NCBI GenBank assembly: GCA_025462865.1
Contig: JAOAPI010000046.1
Location: forward strand, 62,001-126,000
Direction of reading: 5' to 3'
Length of the DNA: 64,000 nt
Source of the DNA: Candidatus Sulfotelmatobacter sp.
Lineage (GTDB): Bacteria; Acidobacteriota; Terriglobia; Terriglobales; Acidobacteriaceae
The notes under the pieces are model-generated. The model did no database searches and was not told the origin of the DNA. It saw nothing but the letters and a program-made list of their open reading frames with translations. Of the stretch, positions 34,733 to 43,791 are shown one piece after another (within the stretch, counting starts at the first letter, position 1; every line of letters begins with the position of its first letter). Position numbers and translations under genes: made by a program.

Positions 34733-35155
34733 ATGCAGCGCTTTCGAAAATATTTGTTGCCCGCAGTGGGCTTCCTGGTCTGTGCGGCAATCGCCACCCT
34801 GCATTTTTTCGACCCGGCGACTTCCTCCGTATTTCCCCCCTGCCCACTACGTTATCTCACTGGTTGGTACTGTCCGGGCTGCGGATCTTTGCGAGCCCTG
34901 CATCAGCTTCTGCATGGAAATCTGCGGGCTGCCTGGGCTTTCAATCCACTCACCGTTTTGTTATTGCCCTTCCTTGCATACGGAACAACTTCGTACGCGT
35001 TGTTCGAACTCCGCGGGCGATATTTGCCGCGCCTCTTTTTGCCGGCGGTCTGGATCCGCGCCCTGTGCGCCGCAATTATCCTGTTTGGCATCGCCAGAAA
35101 TATCCCTCTCCATCCCTTTGACCTGCTGGCGCCAGGTGGAAGTTTGCTTCGTTAG
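34733..35155 (+). CDS. DUF2752 membrane protein
   Basis: A 140-residue protein with about three hydrophobic segments. The family signature PLRYLTGWYCPGCGSLRALHQLLHG (Cys-Pro-Gly-Cys-Gly and Arg-Ala-Leu-His) is intact. DUF2752 has no assigned function. The ATG is 14 bases after the dispanin gene stop, so it likely belongs to the same operon. It converges on the fur gene. Confidence 0.8.
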   Translation: MQRFRKYLLPAVGFLVCAAIATLHFFDPATSSVFPPCPLRYLTGWYCPGCGSLRALHQLLHGNLRAAWAFNPLTVLLLPFLAYGTTSYALFELRGRYLPRLFLPAVWIRALCAAIILFGIARNIPLHPFDLLAPGGSLLR

Positions 35156-35160
35156 TTTGT

Positions 35161-35649
35161 CTAGGAGGGCCTTGCTTTGTGGCAATCTTCGCAAACACCG
35201 TAGATCTGGAAGGTGTGGCGTGTCGTAGAGTAATGGTGCCTGCGGCCGATTTCCTGTTCTAATTGGTCCACTTCGCGGGAAAAAAATTCCACTGAGCTCC
35301 CGCATTCGGTGCAGACCATGTGATGATGGCTTCGCCGGTTGTACTGATGCTCATAGCGGGCGATGCCATCGTGAAAGGCGACTTCGCTGGCTAGTCCGCA
35401 TTCCGCGAGCAGCTTCAGAGTGCGATAGACGGTGGTGTAGCCAATCCCCGGATCTTTTTTCTGCACCAGGCGGTGCAGTTCGTCGGTCGAAAGATGGTCG
35501 CGCGTTTCCAGAAATGAACACAGAATCGTGTCGCGCTGCGCCGTCTGTTTCAACCCGACTCGCTTCAGATGCCGGTGAAGAATTTCTTGAGCCTCGCGCA
35601 CCATTTCCCGGGAGATGGAGGGCTGGTCATCGATGCGCTTCTGCAACAT
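35161..35649 (-). CDS. fur: Fur family metalloregulator
   Basis: A 162-residue metal-dependent repressor with an N-terminal winged helix (GLKQTAQRDTILCSFLE... TVYRTLKLLAECGLASEV) and a C-terminal metal domain (RRSHHHMVCTECG and VCEDCHKA). The two CxxC pairs should form the structural zinc site. At the positions that are Asp in peroxide sensors of the PerR type this protein has Glu (ARYEHQ and SVEFF), favouring a Fur-type iron sensor. A strong Fur-box palindrome lies 28 bases upstream of the ATG, suggesting autoregulation. Confidence 0.88.
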   Translation of the reverse strand: MLQKRIDDQPSISREMVREAQEILHRHLKRVGLKQTAQRDTILCSFLETRDHLSTDELHRLVQKKDPGIGYTTVYRTLKLLAECGLASEVAFHDGIARYEHQYNRRSHHHMVCTECGSSVEFFSREVDQLEQEIGRRHHYSTTRHTFQIYGVCEDCHKARPS

Positions 35650-35676
35650 GAAGTGTCAGGATAGCATCGGCCATCT

Positions 35677-35697
35677 TGAAAATGAAATTCATTTTCA
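35677..35697. promoter_or_regulatory. Fur box upstream of fur
   Basis: A perfect palindrome of two 10-base arms, TGAAAATGAA and TTCATTTTCA, around a single central A. The inner 19 bases match the E. coli Fur consensus at 15 positions by hand count. It sits 28 bases before the fur ATG, and a TATCCT (35657-35662) on the minus strand can serve as -10. It could also serve the divergent acylase gene. Confidence 0.75.
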
Positions 35698-35815
35698 CCG
35701 AGAAACGGTGCAGAGGAAGAGCACAAAGAAGGCTTCAACACTAATTTTGCGCAGTTTTGCAGCGCTCCTGCAAGTCCGCTGCTTTTCGAACTGGGCTGCT
35801 AAAATCAACTGGTTC

Positions 35816-38296
35816 ATGGGCACCCTGACTGCCACCGTTCCCGTTTCCCGCCGTTCCAACGTTGCCCGCTTTCTCTTATGGCTGCTATTGATTCTGTTTT
35901 TGCTGGCGCTCGGCGCAGTCGGTTATGCCTACTTCGTCACCCGTGCAGCCCTGCCGCGGCTTGATGGCAGCCTCCGTGTAAACGGCCTTTCGGCGAGTGT
36001 GAAAGTTACACGTGACGGCCATGGTGTTCCCGCCATCGAAGCAACGTCATTGACGGATTTGTTTCTCGCCCAGGGCTACGTCACGGCGCAGGATCGCCTC
36101 TGGCAAATGGACGTAATGCGTCGCTTCGGTTCAGGAGAATTATCCGAGATTCTGGGCGAGGATACGCTCAAGATCGATCGCGAACAGCGCATCCTCGGAC
36201 TGCGGGCGGCGGCCCAAAAGTCGCTGAAGATGGCAAGCCCTCGTGATCGTTCTTATTTTGATGCCTACGCTCGCGGTGTAAATGCTTTCATCGAAAGCCA
36301 CGCCGGCAGCCTTCCTATCGAGTTCCGCATTCTGAGCTATCGCCCGAAACCGTGGCAAGCTGAAGACTCCATCGTCATCGCAAACCAGATGGTGAAGGAT
36401 CTCAACTATTACACCTTGGGAGACACACTTGGGCGCGAAAAAATTCTCGCCAAGCTGGGACCGGAGTTGACCTTCGATCTGTTCGTGAATCGCTCCTGGC
36501 ACGATCGTCCGCCTACCGTCATGCGAGAGGATCTCAACCAGCAGCAGACTCAACGTGATTCCGATGACGAGGATGACGACGCGGAAGGTCCTGATAACTC
36601 GGTCACGCAACATCGAAGCTCAGCAGAAGACATCTGGGCGCAGCGCACTCCAGAAGCAGTGAATGGATCAAACGACTGGGTAGTCTCGGGAGCTCACACG
36701 ATCACCGGCAAGCCGCTGCTCTCGAATGACATGCATCTCGGGCATCAGATGCCGAACCTGTGGTATGAAGCTCATCTTAAGTCTGGCAATCTCGATGTCG
36801 CTGGAGTTACTCTGCCCGGCATGCCATACGTGATTGTTGGCCACAACCAGCGAATCGCCTGGGGATTCACGAACGTTGGGCCGACCGTCACCGACGCCTT
36901 TATCGAAAACTTCAACGCACAGGGAGCGTATCAGACGCCGCAGGGCTGGCGGCAACCGGAGCATCGCACCGAAATCATCCACGTCAAAAACAAGCCCGAT
37001 GTGAACCTCGACGTAAAAATCACGCGGCATGGTCCGGTTATCACGGACATATTGCGCGGAGAAACTCGTCAACTATCCTTGCGGTGGACTTTATACGACG
37101 GTCTGCACATCCCGTTTTTCGATGTCAATGCTGCCCAGAACTGGGACGAATTTCGCAAAGCATTTTCCCTGCTTGATGCTCCCGGGCAAAACGTTGTGTA
37201 TGCCGACGTTGATGGCAACATCGGCTACCAGACTACCGGCCGCATTCCGATTCGCGCCGCCGGCGACGGCAGTCTTCCGGTCAGTGGCGCCGGCGACTCC
37301 CACGAATGGACTGGCTACATTCCTTTCGACAAACTTCCCAAGATCTACAATCCTCCCTCAGGCGTTATAGCGACTGCAAACGGGCGCATTACCCCGGACG
37401 AGTTCCCTTATTCCATCAGCGCTGAGTGGGAAGCGCCCTGGCGTACAGAGCGGATCTATCACGTGCTTGAATCCGGCCGCAGGTTTGCACCTTCAGATAT
37501 GCTTGCGCTCCAGAACGATATCCATTCCGAAAATGATTTGTTTGCGGCTGAACGCTTTGTTTACGCCGTCGACCATGCCTCGAAACCTTCCGCCCGCGCC
37601 AAGCAGGCCGCCGACCTCATGCGAAACTGGGATGGGCGCATGCTCGCCTCTTCAGCAGCCCCCACGCTTGCCGTTCGCTCGGCGCGGGAACTAACGCGCT
37701 TGCTGCTTGAGCCTCACCTCGGACCTTCGCCGGAAGATCCGAAGCAACAGGAAACGACATTGAGCTGGGAAACCTACCATTGGCAGATGGAATCAGTCTG
37801 GCTGCAAAATATCCTTCTGCATCAACCCAAACGCTGGCTGCCGGAAAAATTTCCGAACTATGACGAACTCATGTCCGCCGCTGTCGAAGCTGCCGTGAAT
37901 CAGGATACGGCTCCGAAAGATCTGGCGTCCTGGCATTGGGGAAGCTTCAACGCAATTCAGTTTGATCACCCGGTTCTCGGAAAAATTCCTTTGCTTCGGC
38001 GCTGGACCGCGCCCGGAGTGAAAAACCAATCTGGCAGCGGATTTACGGTGAAAGCGGTCACGCCTCACCACGGGCCTTCGGAACGCTTCACAGCGAATCT
38101 CGGGGACCTCGACCAGTCCACCTTAAATACCGTCACTGGCCAGGGCGGAAACTTTCTAAGCCCCTACTACATGGATCAATGGAAGGCCTGGTACGAGGGT
38201 ACGACGTTCACCCTGCCATTCACTCCGCGGGCAGTGGAAGCGAGCGGGACACATCATCTGACGCTGGAACCGGAAAAGCAGCAGCGCGACTACTGA
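35816..38296 (+). CDS. Penicillin acylase family N-terminal-nucleophile hydrolase
   Basis: A protein of about 826 residues with one N-terminal membrane segment (about 18-42), so probably periplasm-facing. The alpha-chain part runs to about residue 284. The autoproteolysis site is Gly284-Ser285 (NGSNDWVVSG), whose Ser becomes the catalytic N-terminal nucleophile of the beta chain, followed by PLLSNDMHLGH. A very acidic linker at 249-259 precedes it. Relatives cleave amides such as beta-lactams or acyl-homoserine lactones; the substrate is unknown. The frame opens at 35615 but overlaps the fur promoter, so the ATG at 35816 is preferred. Confidence 0.9.
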   Translation: MGTLTATVPVSRRSNVARFLLWLLLILFLLALGAVGYAYFVTRAALPRLDGSLRVNGLSASVKVTRDGHGVPAIEATSLTDLFLAQGYVTAQDRLWQMDVMRRFGSGELSEILGEDTLKIDREQRILGLRAAAQKSLKMASPRDRSYFDAYARGVNAFIESHAGSLPIEFRILSYRPKPWQAEDSIVIANQMVKDLNYYTLGDTLGREKILAKLGPELTFDLFVNRSWHDRPPTVMREDLNQQQTQRDSDDEDDDAEGPDNSVTQHRSSAEDIWAQRTPEAVNGSNDWVVSGAHTITGKPLLSNDMHLGHQMPNLWYEAHLKSGNLDVAGVTLPGMPYVIVGHNQRIAWGFTNVGPTVTDAFIENFNAQGAYQTPQGWRQPEHRTEIIHVKNKPDVNLDVKITRHGPVITDILRGETRQLSLRWTLYDGLHIPFFDVNAAQNWDEFRKAFSLLDAPGQNVVYADVDGNIGYQTTGRIPIRAAGDGSLPVSGAGDSHEWTGYIPFDKLPKIYNPPSGVIATANGRITPDEFPYSISAEWEAPWRTERIYHVLESGRRFAPSDMLALQNDIHSENDLFAAERFVYAVDHASKPSARAKQAADLMRNWDGRMLASSAAPTLAVRSARELTRLLLEPHLGPSPEDPKQQETTLSWETYHWQMESVWLQNILLHQPKRWLPEKFPNYDELMSAAVEAAVNQDTAPKDLASWHWGSFNAIQFDHPVLGKIPLLRRWTAPGVKNQSGSGFTVKAVTPHHGPSERFTANLGDLDQSTLNTVTGQGGNFLSPYYMDQWKAWYEGTTFTLPFTPRAVEASGTHHLTLEPEKQQRDY

Positions 38297-38310
38297 AGTG
38301 CGACCAACGA

Positions 38311-39603
38311 TCAGAAAAAGTCGACGGCCTTCACATCAACGATGTTCCCCGTGATGCCGATCGTTCCGGTAGTGATAGTGCTATTCAGCAGCAGTTTGTT
38401 CTTGGTCGTGTCATAGACACGCAAATTCCCGCCCTCCGCCACATATTCCACGTTGCGACCGGTGAAGCCTTGCAGGCCGGTAACGTCGCCACTGTCTGGC
38501 GGAATAGTGACCGCCGCTGTCGCCGTGTTGAAAATTGACAGGCAGCCACGCACTTCTCCCTGAGGAGCATTCACATTGCCCACGCCGCTGCAGGTATGCG
38601 AACCGATGAAAAGCTGGCCATTGCCGCTCATGTCGATGCGGTCGTGGTAGCCGTCGGTGATCACCGCGCTGCCCGTCACAGTCATCGAACCCAGGTCGAT
38701 GATGTCGAGGCGCCCGCACGTGGGGGCAGCGGTCTGGGTGCACTGATTGTTTGGCGCTGAGTTGTTGACCGACGCCGTCGGTGTTCCGGCCACATACAGG
38801 TTTGAACCGCTCACCAGTCCAATGGTAGCTCCGTCTACTGCGACCGCGGGACCTGCGCTTGGCGTCGTGCCGAAGTTAAGAACTTGCACGCTGGCGCTGG
38901 CGCTTGCGCTACCGCACTCCGGACCGCAGTTCAAAACGTAGGCGGTCCCGTCGGTGCCGAAGACTGCGGTTACCGGGCGGTCGAAACCAGGGACCGTAGT
39001 GGTGACCGGGTTTCCAGTGTTCAACGAAAATGGCGATACGATCGTCACAGCATCGGAATCGCTGCTGAATACCAGAAGCTGTGTCCCATTCGCATTTCCG
39101 ACCACAGTCTGCGCATTAGGCACACTAATGGTTGCGGCAATGCCCCCAGCAGTGGTGTTCATAACCTCAACCGCTCCCGGAGGAAATCCATTGAGAACGG
39201 CTGTCGGTACTGCCGCATAGCCGAAACCGGTAGTCAGCGCCACCAGGCTCTTCGTCGGTCCGGCCAGTTGTATGCTCCCCGTCAGGCTTTCTGTCTTAGT
39301 GTTGACAACCTGAACGCTGTTCGTAGCCGAGTCGAATACAAGTAGAGTACTTCTTTCCGGTGATATCGCCATCAACGTAGGTGCCGTACCGGCGCTAATT
39401 CCAGACGCCCGCGCTAAGGTGTCCTTGGATGCGTCGATGATTATGAGACCGGCTGCGGATGTCGGGCTGGATACGCTTTGCAAGGCAAAAACGCGGGTTG
39501 TAAGTTTGCTCGGAGGAAGGACAATATGCGGCCCGCTGTTACACGAAATCAAAGTAAACGCGGCAACGATCAATGCAGCAGACAATAGAGCGGTTTTCTT
39601 CAA
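38311..39603 (-). CDS. Secreted lipoprotein, YVTN-like beta-propeller
   Basis: A 430-residue lipoprotein with lipobox LISC (Cys about 21). The rest is a run of short blades such as GLIIIDASKDTLARA, STLLVFDSATNSVQVVNTKTESL, TQLLVFSSDSDAVTIVSPF and NLRVYDTTKNKLL, typical of YVTN-type propellers. Two Cys-rich loops (NCGPECG and QCTQTAAPTCG) suggest disulfides. It is similar in style to the lipoprotein at 20423. It converges on the acylase gene; function unknown. Confidence 0.68.
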   Translation of the reverse strand: MKKTALLSAALIVAAFTLISCNSGPHIVLPPSKLTTRVFALQSVSSPTSAAGLIIIDASKDTLARASGISAGTAPTLMAISPERSTLLVFDSATNSVQVVNTKTESLTGSIQLAGPTKSLVALTTGFGYAAVPTAVLNGFPPGAVEVMNTTAGGIAATISVPNAQTVVGNANGTQLLVFSSDSDAVTIVSPFSLNTGNPVTTTVPGFDRPVTAVFGTDGTAYVLNCGPECGSASASASVQVLNFGTTPSAGPAVAVDGATIGLVSGSNLYVAGTPTASVNNSAPNNQCTQTAAPTCGRLDIIDLGSMTVTGSAVITDGYHDRIDMSGNGQLFIGSHTCSGVGNVNAPQGEVRGCLSIFNTATAAVTIPPDSGDVTGLQGFTGRNVEYVAEGGNLRVYDTTKNKLLLNSTITTGTIGITGNIVDVKAVDFF

Positions 39604-39777
39604 ACGTCAGGCTCCTAACTACTGGAAAACGATAGATTTATGCGCGAAATAGGGGATTATAGCAGAGCGTTGGACCCTAACCCGTTTCCACTCGGCCCAC
39701 TGTAATAGACTCGGGGCCGCAGTTCTCAACTTGGATGCATCAAACCGCACGCATCCTGTATTCTGACCAAGTCTATT

Positions 39778-41649
39778 ATGGCCGCTGATCTTCTTAACAG
39801 GATTAAGAGCTCCCCCGTTCTGTGTGATGGAGCGATGGGGACGCTGCTTTACTCAAAGGGCGTATTCATTAACCGTTGCTATGACGAGCTGAATGTCTCC
39901 CAGCCCGATTTGATTCGTGCCGTTCATCACGAATACCTTCAGGCTGGCGCTGAAATTATTGAAACCAATACTTTCGGGGCCAACGCCTTCCGTCTGGCCC
40001 GACACAGCATTGCAGATAAGGTACGCGACATTAATCGCGCCGGGGCGCGGCTGGCTCGAGAGGCCGCCAAAAGCTTCGATGTGTGGGTCGCAGGATCGGT
40101 TGGCCCGCTGGGAACAAGAATCGAGCCGCTCGGTAAAACGTCGTTCGAAGAAGCTCGCCAGGCTTTTCGAGAGCAGATCGCAGCCTTGGCCGAGGGCGGC
40201 GTGGATCTGCTCATGCTGGAAACCTTTGGATACCTCGAAGAAGTCCATCAGGCCATGCTGGCCGCCAAGGACGTCGCCCCAAAGTTGCCTCTGATCGTGC
40301 AGGTGACTATCGACGAAGATGGCAACTGTCTGGATGGTTCCGATCCGCAGACGTTTACTCCTCGACTTGAAGAGTGGGGCGCCGATGTCATTGGTTGTAA
40401 CTGCAGCGTCGGTCCGGTCGCGATGCTGGAAGCCATTGAGCGTGTGCGTGCCGCTACTTCTTTACCGTTGGCCGCGCAACCCAACGCTGGCATTCCGCGA
40501 TCGGTGGAAGGCAGAAACATCTACCTGTGCTCTCCTGAGTACATGGCAAGTTATGCTCGCAAATTTATCGCCGCCGGTGTCCGCGTAGTAGGTGGATGTT
40601 GCGGAACCACTCCAGACCATATCCGCGTCATGAAGTCCGCAATGCGAGTCGGAGAGGCCAGAGGAAAAGCCGCATTGGCCCATGTTACCGGCGGAGCTGC
40701 AACTCCAACCGTTGCGCCGGCCCAGCCTTTGGAGCAGCGCTCGAATCTCGGCGCAAAACTGGCTCGCGGCGAATTCGTCACTATGGTGGAGGTCGTCCCT
40801 CCCAAGGGGACGGACATCAGTAAAGAGTTGGAAGGCTCACGGTTCCTGAAATCAGTAGGAGTGGATGCTGTCAATATTCCCGACAGTCCCCGCGCCTCGG
40901 CACGCATGAGCAATCAGGCGCTTTCGCTGCTGGTTCAGCGCGAGGCTGGAATCGATCCAATTCTGCATTACACCTGCCGCGACCGAAATGTGCTTTGCAT
41001 TCAGAGCGATCTGCTGGGAGCAGCTGCCGTCGGCATCAGGAACCTGATCTGCATCACGGGCGACCCTCCCAAGATGGGGAACTATCCTGACGCAACCGCG
41101 GTATTCGATGTGGATGCGATTGGACTGGTCAATATTGTTCATAACTTGAACCGGGGACTCGATATCGGTGGGAACCCGATTGGCGCGGGCACTGGTTTTG
41201 TGATCGGTGTGGGCGCGAACCCCGGCCTTACCGACATGGATGAAGAGATTCGGCGCTTTGAGTTCAAAGTGAAAGCCGGCGCGGAATACGCGGTGACTCA
41301 ACCGGTGTTCGATATTCGTCTCCTGGAAAATTTTCTGAGGAGAATTGAGCACTGCCGCATCCCTGTGATCGCGGGAATCTGGCCACTGCTCAGCGTGCGC
41401 AATGCCGAGTTCATGAAGAACGAACTTCGGGTTTCCGTTCCGGATTCAATTCTCGAACGGATGGCCCGCACCCAAACGCCGGATGCAGCCCGCGCCGAGG
41501 GCGTCGCCATCGCCCGCGAAATGCTGTTGGCCGTTCACCAGACGGTGCAGGGAGCTCAAATCAGCGCGCCGCAGGGACGCTACAATCTCGCCGTGGACGT
41601 AATTGAGGCTTTGGGAACAAACGGCTCCGGCCCGGCGCGAGCAGTTTAG
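39778..41649 (+). CDS. Bifunctional homocysteine S-methyltransferase / methylenetetrahydrofolate reductase
   Basis: A 623-residue fusion (YitJ-type). The N-terminal half (about 1-290) is a homocysteine methyltransferase barrel: DGAMGTLLY, ETNTFGAN, and the zinc cysteines in GCNCSVGP and GGCCGTTPDH. The C-terminal half (about 320-610) is an MTHFR domain with FAD/folate motifs (VEVVPPKGTD, HYTCRDRN, ITGDPPKMGNYPDATAVFD, VTQPVFD, PVIAGIWPL). It links folate one-carbon units to methionine synthesis. No SAM riboswitch or other known RNA element was recognised in the 174 bases upstream. Confidence 0.92.
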   Translation: MAADLLNRIKSSPVLCDGAMGTLLYSKGVFINRCYDELNVSQPDLIRAVHHEYLQAGAEIIETNTFGANAFRLARHSIADKVRDINRAGARLAREAAKSFDVWVAGSVGPLGTRIEPLGKTSFEEARQAFREQIAALAEGGVDLLMLETFGYLEEVHQAMLAAKDVAPKLPLIVQVTIDEDGNCLDGSDPQTFTPRLEEWGADVIGCNCSVGPVAMLEAIERVRAATSLPLAAQPNAGIPRSVEGRNIYLCSPEYMASYARKFIAAGVRVVGGCCGTTPDHIRVMKSAMRVGEARGKAALAHVTGGAATPTVAPAQPLEQRSNLGAKLARGEFVTMVEVVPPKGTDISKELEGSRFLKSVGVDAVNIPDSPRASARMSNQALSLLVQREAGIDPILHYTCRDRNVLCIQSDLLGAAAVGIRNLICITGDPPKMGNYPDATAVFDVDAIGLVNIVHNLNRGLDIGGNPIGAGTGFVIGVGANPGLTDMDEEIRRFEFKVKAGAEYAVTQPVFDIRLLENFLRRIEHCRIPVIAGIWPLLSVRNAEFMKNELRVSVPDSILERMARTQTPDAARAEGVAIAREMLLAVHQTVQGAQISAPQGRYNLAVDVIEALGTNGSGPARAV

Positions 41650-41745
41650 TTTGGAAAATGCGTTTCCGCTGCCCTGATTTTTACAAAAATACACTGGACA
41701 CCGTGGCGAAACGTGTCGGTAGAATAGAAAAAGGAGTGAACCCCG

Positions 41746-41985
41746 TTGCCTAAATTTGAAGAGTGCCTCCAGCGACTGGAAAAGATTGTTCAGGAACTGG
41801 AAAAGGGAGATGTGCCGCTGGAAAAGAGTCTTACTCTTTTTGAAGAGGGCATGAATCTTTCCTCCGCTTGCCGCAAGGAATTGGAGCAGGCCGAAGGCAA
41901 AGTAGAAATCCTGCTGAAGAAAAACGGGAAACTCCAGGCCGAGCCATTTGAGCCCTTGGCGGAAAAGGCGCCTGCCCGCAGGTAG
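41746..41985 (+). CDS. xseB: Exodeoxyribonuclease VII small subunit
   Basis: A 79-residue coiled-coil subunit that supports XseA in degrading single-stranded DNA. The signature FEECLQRLEKIVQELEKGDVPLEKSLTLFEEGMNLS is near-canonical. The start is TTG with AAAGGAG 8 bases upstream. The large-subunit gene is not adjacent. In many bacteria xseB precedes ispA directly; here a TPR gene lies between them. Confidence 0.93.
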   Translation: MPKFEECLQRLEKIVQELEKGDVPLEKSLTLFEEGMNLSSACRKELEQAEGKVEILLKKNGKLQAEPFEPLAEKAPARR

Positions 41986-42196
41986 CCAACACTCTGTTGC
42001 TGTGCTCGTTAAGTTGTAATGTCTGTGGAATATCGGTACCAAACCTGGAAACTGAGCCCGCCCTCTTGATTTTCTTTCGCAGAATGTAACCGCTTAATCC
42101 CCGCCTTTCGTAATCTATCTCCGTCCGGCCCGCAAAACTAAGCTTTGTTAATCGCTGGCAGAACGCGGCGTGCGCATTCCACTTCTCAGTGTATTT

Positions 42197-43681
42197 ATGA
42201 AGCGTTTGGTCCTTCTCGTCGTTCTCGTACTTCTCGCTGCTCTACTGGTTACGGCCGGAGTGTACTCCTTCGTGTTCTGGAGTCGAGGGGAACAACAACG
42301 CGTACAGCGACAACAGGAAGCGCTTTGGCAAGCGCAAATGTCGAAAGCGCTTTCAGCCCATGCGACAGGGCGTGACAGCGATTCCGAACTGATCCTCAGC
42401 AATATGCTTCGCGAGGCCAACCAATGGTGGCCGACCGGTCCTGACATTGTGGAAAACCTGTCTTGGCTTGGGACAATTTACCGAGTGGAACACAAGCATG
42501 AGCAATCGGCACCACTGCTCAAACGAGCCGTTCAGATATCGGAGCAGCAAGGCTCTGCTTCAACCACAGCAGTGGGTAGAGCTCAGATGAATCTTGGCAT
42601 CATTGCAAGGGATAAGCTAAACGACGCGGAAGCAGAAGAACGTTTTACCGCCGCTGCCGAGATCTTGGGCAAAGATCCCCAGGCGGCGTGGGGTGATGAT
42701 GACGCAGCTCTGCTCAATCTCGGTTTTCTGGCAAACAAAAAGGGTCACTACCAGGAAGCGGTTTCGTATCTCACGCGTGCTGTTGCTGGATATGACAAGC
42801 TGTTTGGTCGCATTCCACAGCCGGACCAGGCAAATGCGCATTTGCATCTGGGCGATGTCTATGTCCACTTGGATAACTTTGCGGAGGCCGCCCAGCAATA
42901 CAAAACATCGTTGGAGATCTATGAGCAGTTGGAAGGGCCGGAAGGCGTCGACACGAAGAATGCGGCATCAGATCTGGCGATCGTTCAACACGATCTGGGA
43001 GTAACCGACAATCAAACTCAAGACCACACGAAGGTTCCCACAAATCCGGAAAATGCCAGTGGAACAACTCTGAATGGCATGGCTAATGACGCGTATAGCC
43101 GGAAGAACTACACAGAGGCTGAGTCACTGTATCAACACGCATGTGGGGCATTTGAAAAAGCCGGAGGGCCGTACGATCTCGGTCTTGCCGCCGTCTTGGT
43201 AAATCTCGGCAACCTTTACAGAGACTTACCCGAGTTTGATATGAGAAAGGCTGAGCTTCCTCTGAAGCGTGCCCTGGCAATCCGAGAGAAAGTATTGGGT
43301 CTGGACCATCCTGAAACCGCAGATGTGCTAAGCGATCTATCTCTGCTTTACTTTTTTGAGAAGAAACTCGCGGCTGCCGAAATGCTCGCTAAACGTGCGC
43401 TTCCAATCGAAGAAAAAGCATTCGGAGCTGACAGCCTACCGGTGTCCACGACTCTAAACCGAATTGGCATATCGGAGCGAGACACCGGTAAATTCAAAGA
43501 AGCCGAAGCTAATCTGAGACGGGCCCTGGCCATTCGGGAAAAACAACACGCCCCAGAATCCTGGATTGCTATCAGTTTGGAGAACCTCGCTTGCGTATAC
43601 TCCATGCAGGGTAACGGTGCGAAAGCCCTTCCCTTGATGGCACGCGCTCAAGCTATCCGCTCGCGTCCTTCGACCAATTAA
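42197..43681 (+). CDS. Membrane-anchored TPR-repeat protein
   Basis: A protein of about 494 residues with one N-terminal membrane segment (MKRLVLLVVLVLLAALLVTAG) and at least eight tetratricopeptide repeats, many of the kinesin-light-chain style (for example AAVLVNLGNLYRDLPEFDMRKAELPLKRALAIREKVLG). The TPR part probably faces the periplasm and acts as a protein-binding scaffold. The frame opens at a GTG at 42170; neither start has a good ribosome site. It separates xseB from the prenyl synthase gene, which are commonly neighbours. Confidence 0.78.
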   Translation: MKRLVLLVVLVLLAALLVTAGVYSFVFWSRGEQQRVQRQQEALWQAQMSKALSAHATGRDSDSELILSNMLREANQWWPTGPDIVENLSWLGTIYRVEHKHEQSAPLLKRAVQISEQQGSASTTAVGRAQMNLGIIARDKLNDAEAEERFTAAAEILGKDPQAAWGDDDAALLNLGFLANKKGHYQEAVSYLTRAVAGYDKLFGRIPQPDQANAHLHLGDVYVHLDNFAEAAQQYKTSLEIYEQLEGPEGVDTKNAASDLAIVQHDLGVTDNQTQDHTKVPTNPENASGTTLNGMANDAYSRKNYTEAESLYQHACGAFEKAGGPYDLGLAAVLVNLGNLYRDLPEFDMRKAELPLKRALAIREKVLGLDHPETADVLSDLSLLYFFEKKLAAAEMLAKRALPIEEKAFGADSLPVSTTLNRIGISERDTGKFKEAEANLRRALAIREKQHAPESWIAISLENLACVYSMQGNGAKALPLMARAQAIRSRPSTN

Positions 43682-43791
43682 GTCTCTTGTCGTTCCGTAA
43701 AGCTCCACGTCTTACGGGCATATTCCGGTTTCTCATTCTCGTATACGGCAAGATGCTTCCCAAAGCCTGTGCTTGATATACTCACTCCTCA

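Noticed and set aside
35615-35815. N-terminal extension of the acylase frame upstream of 35816
   Set aside because: It overlaps the fur start and Fur box, encodes no signal or domain, and the ATG at 35816 is directly followed by a normal membrane anchor.
39604-39777. SAM or cobalamin riboswitch before the methionine-synthesis gene
   Set aside because: I searched for the conserved cores by eye and found none.
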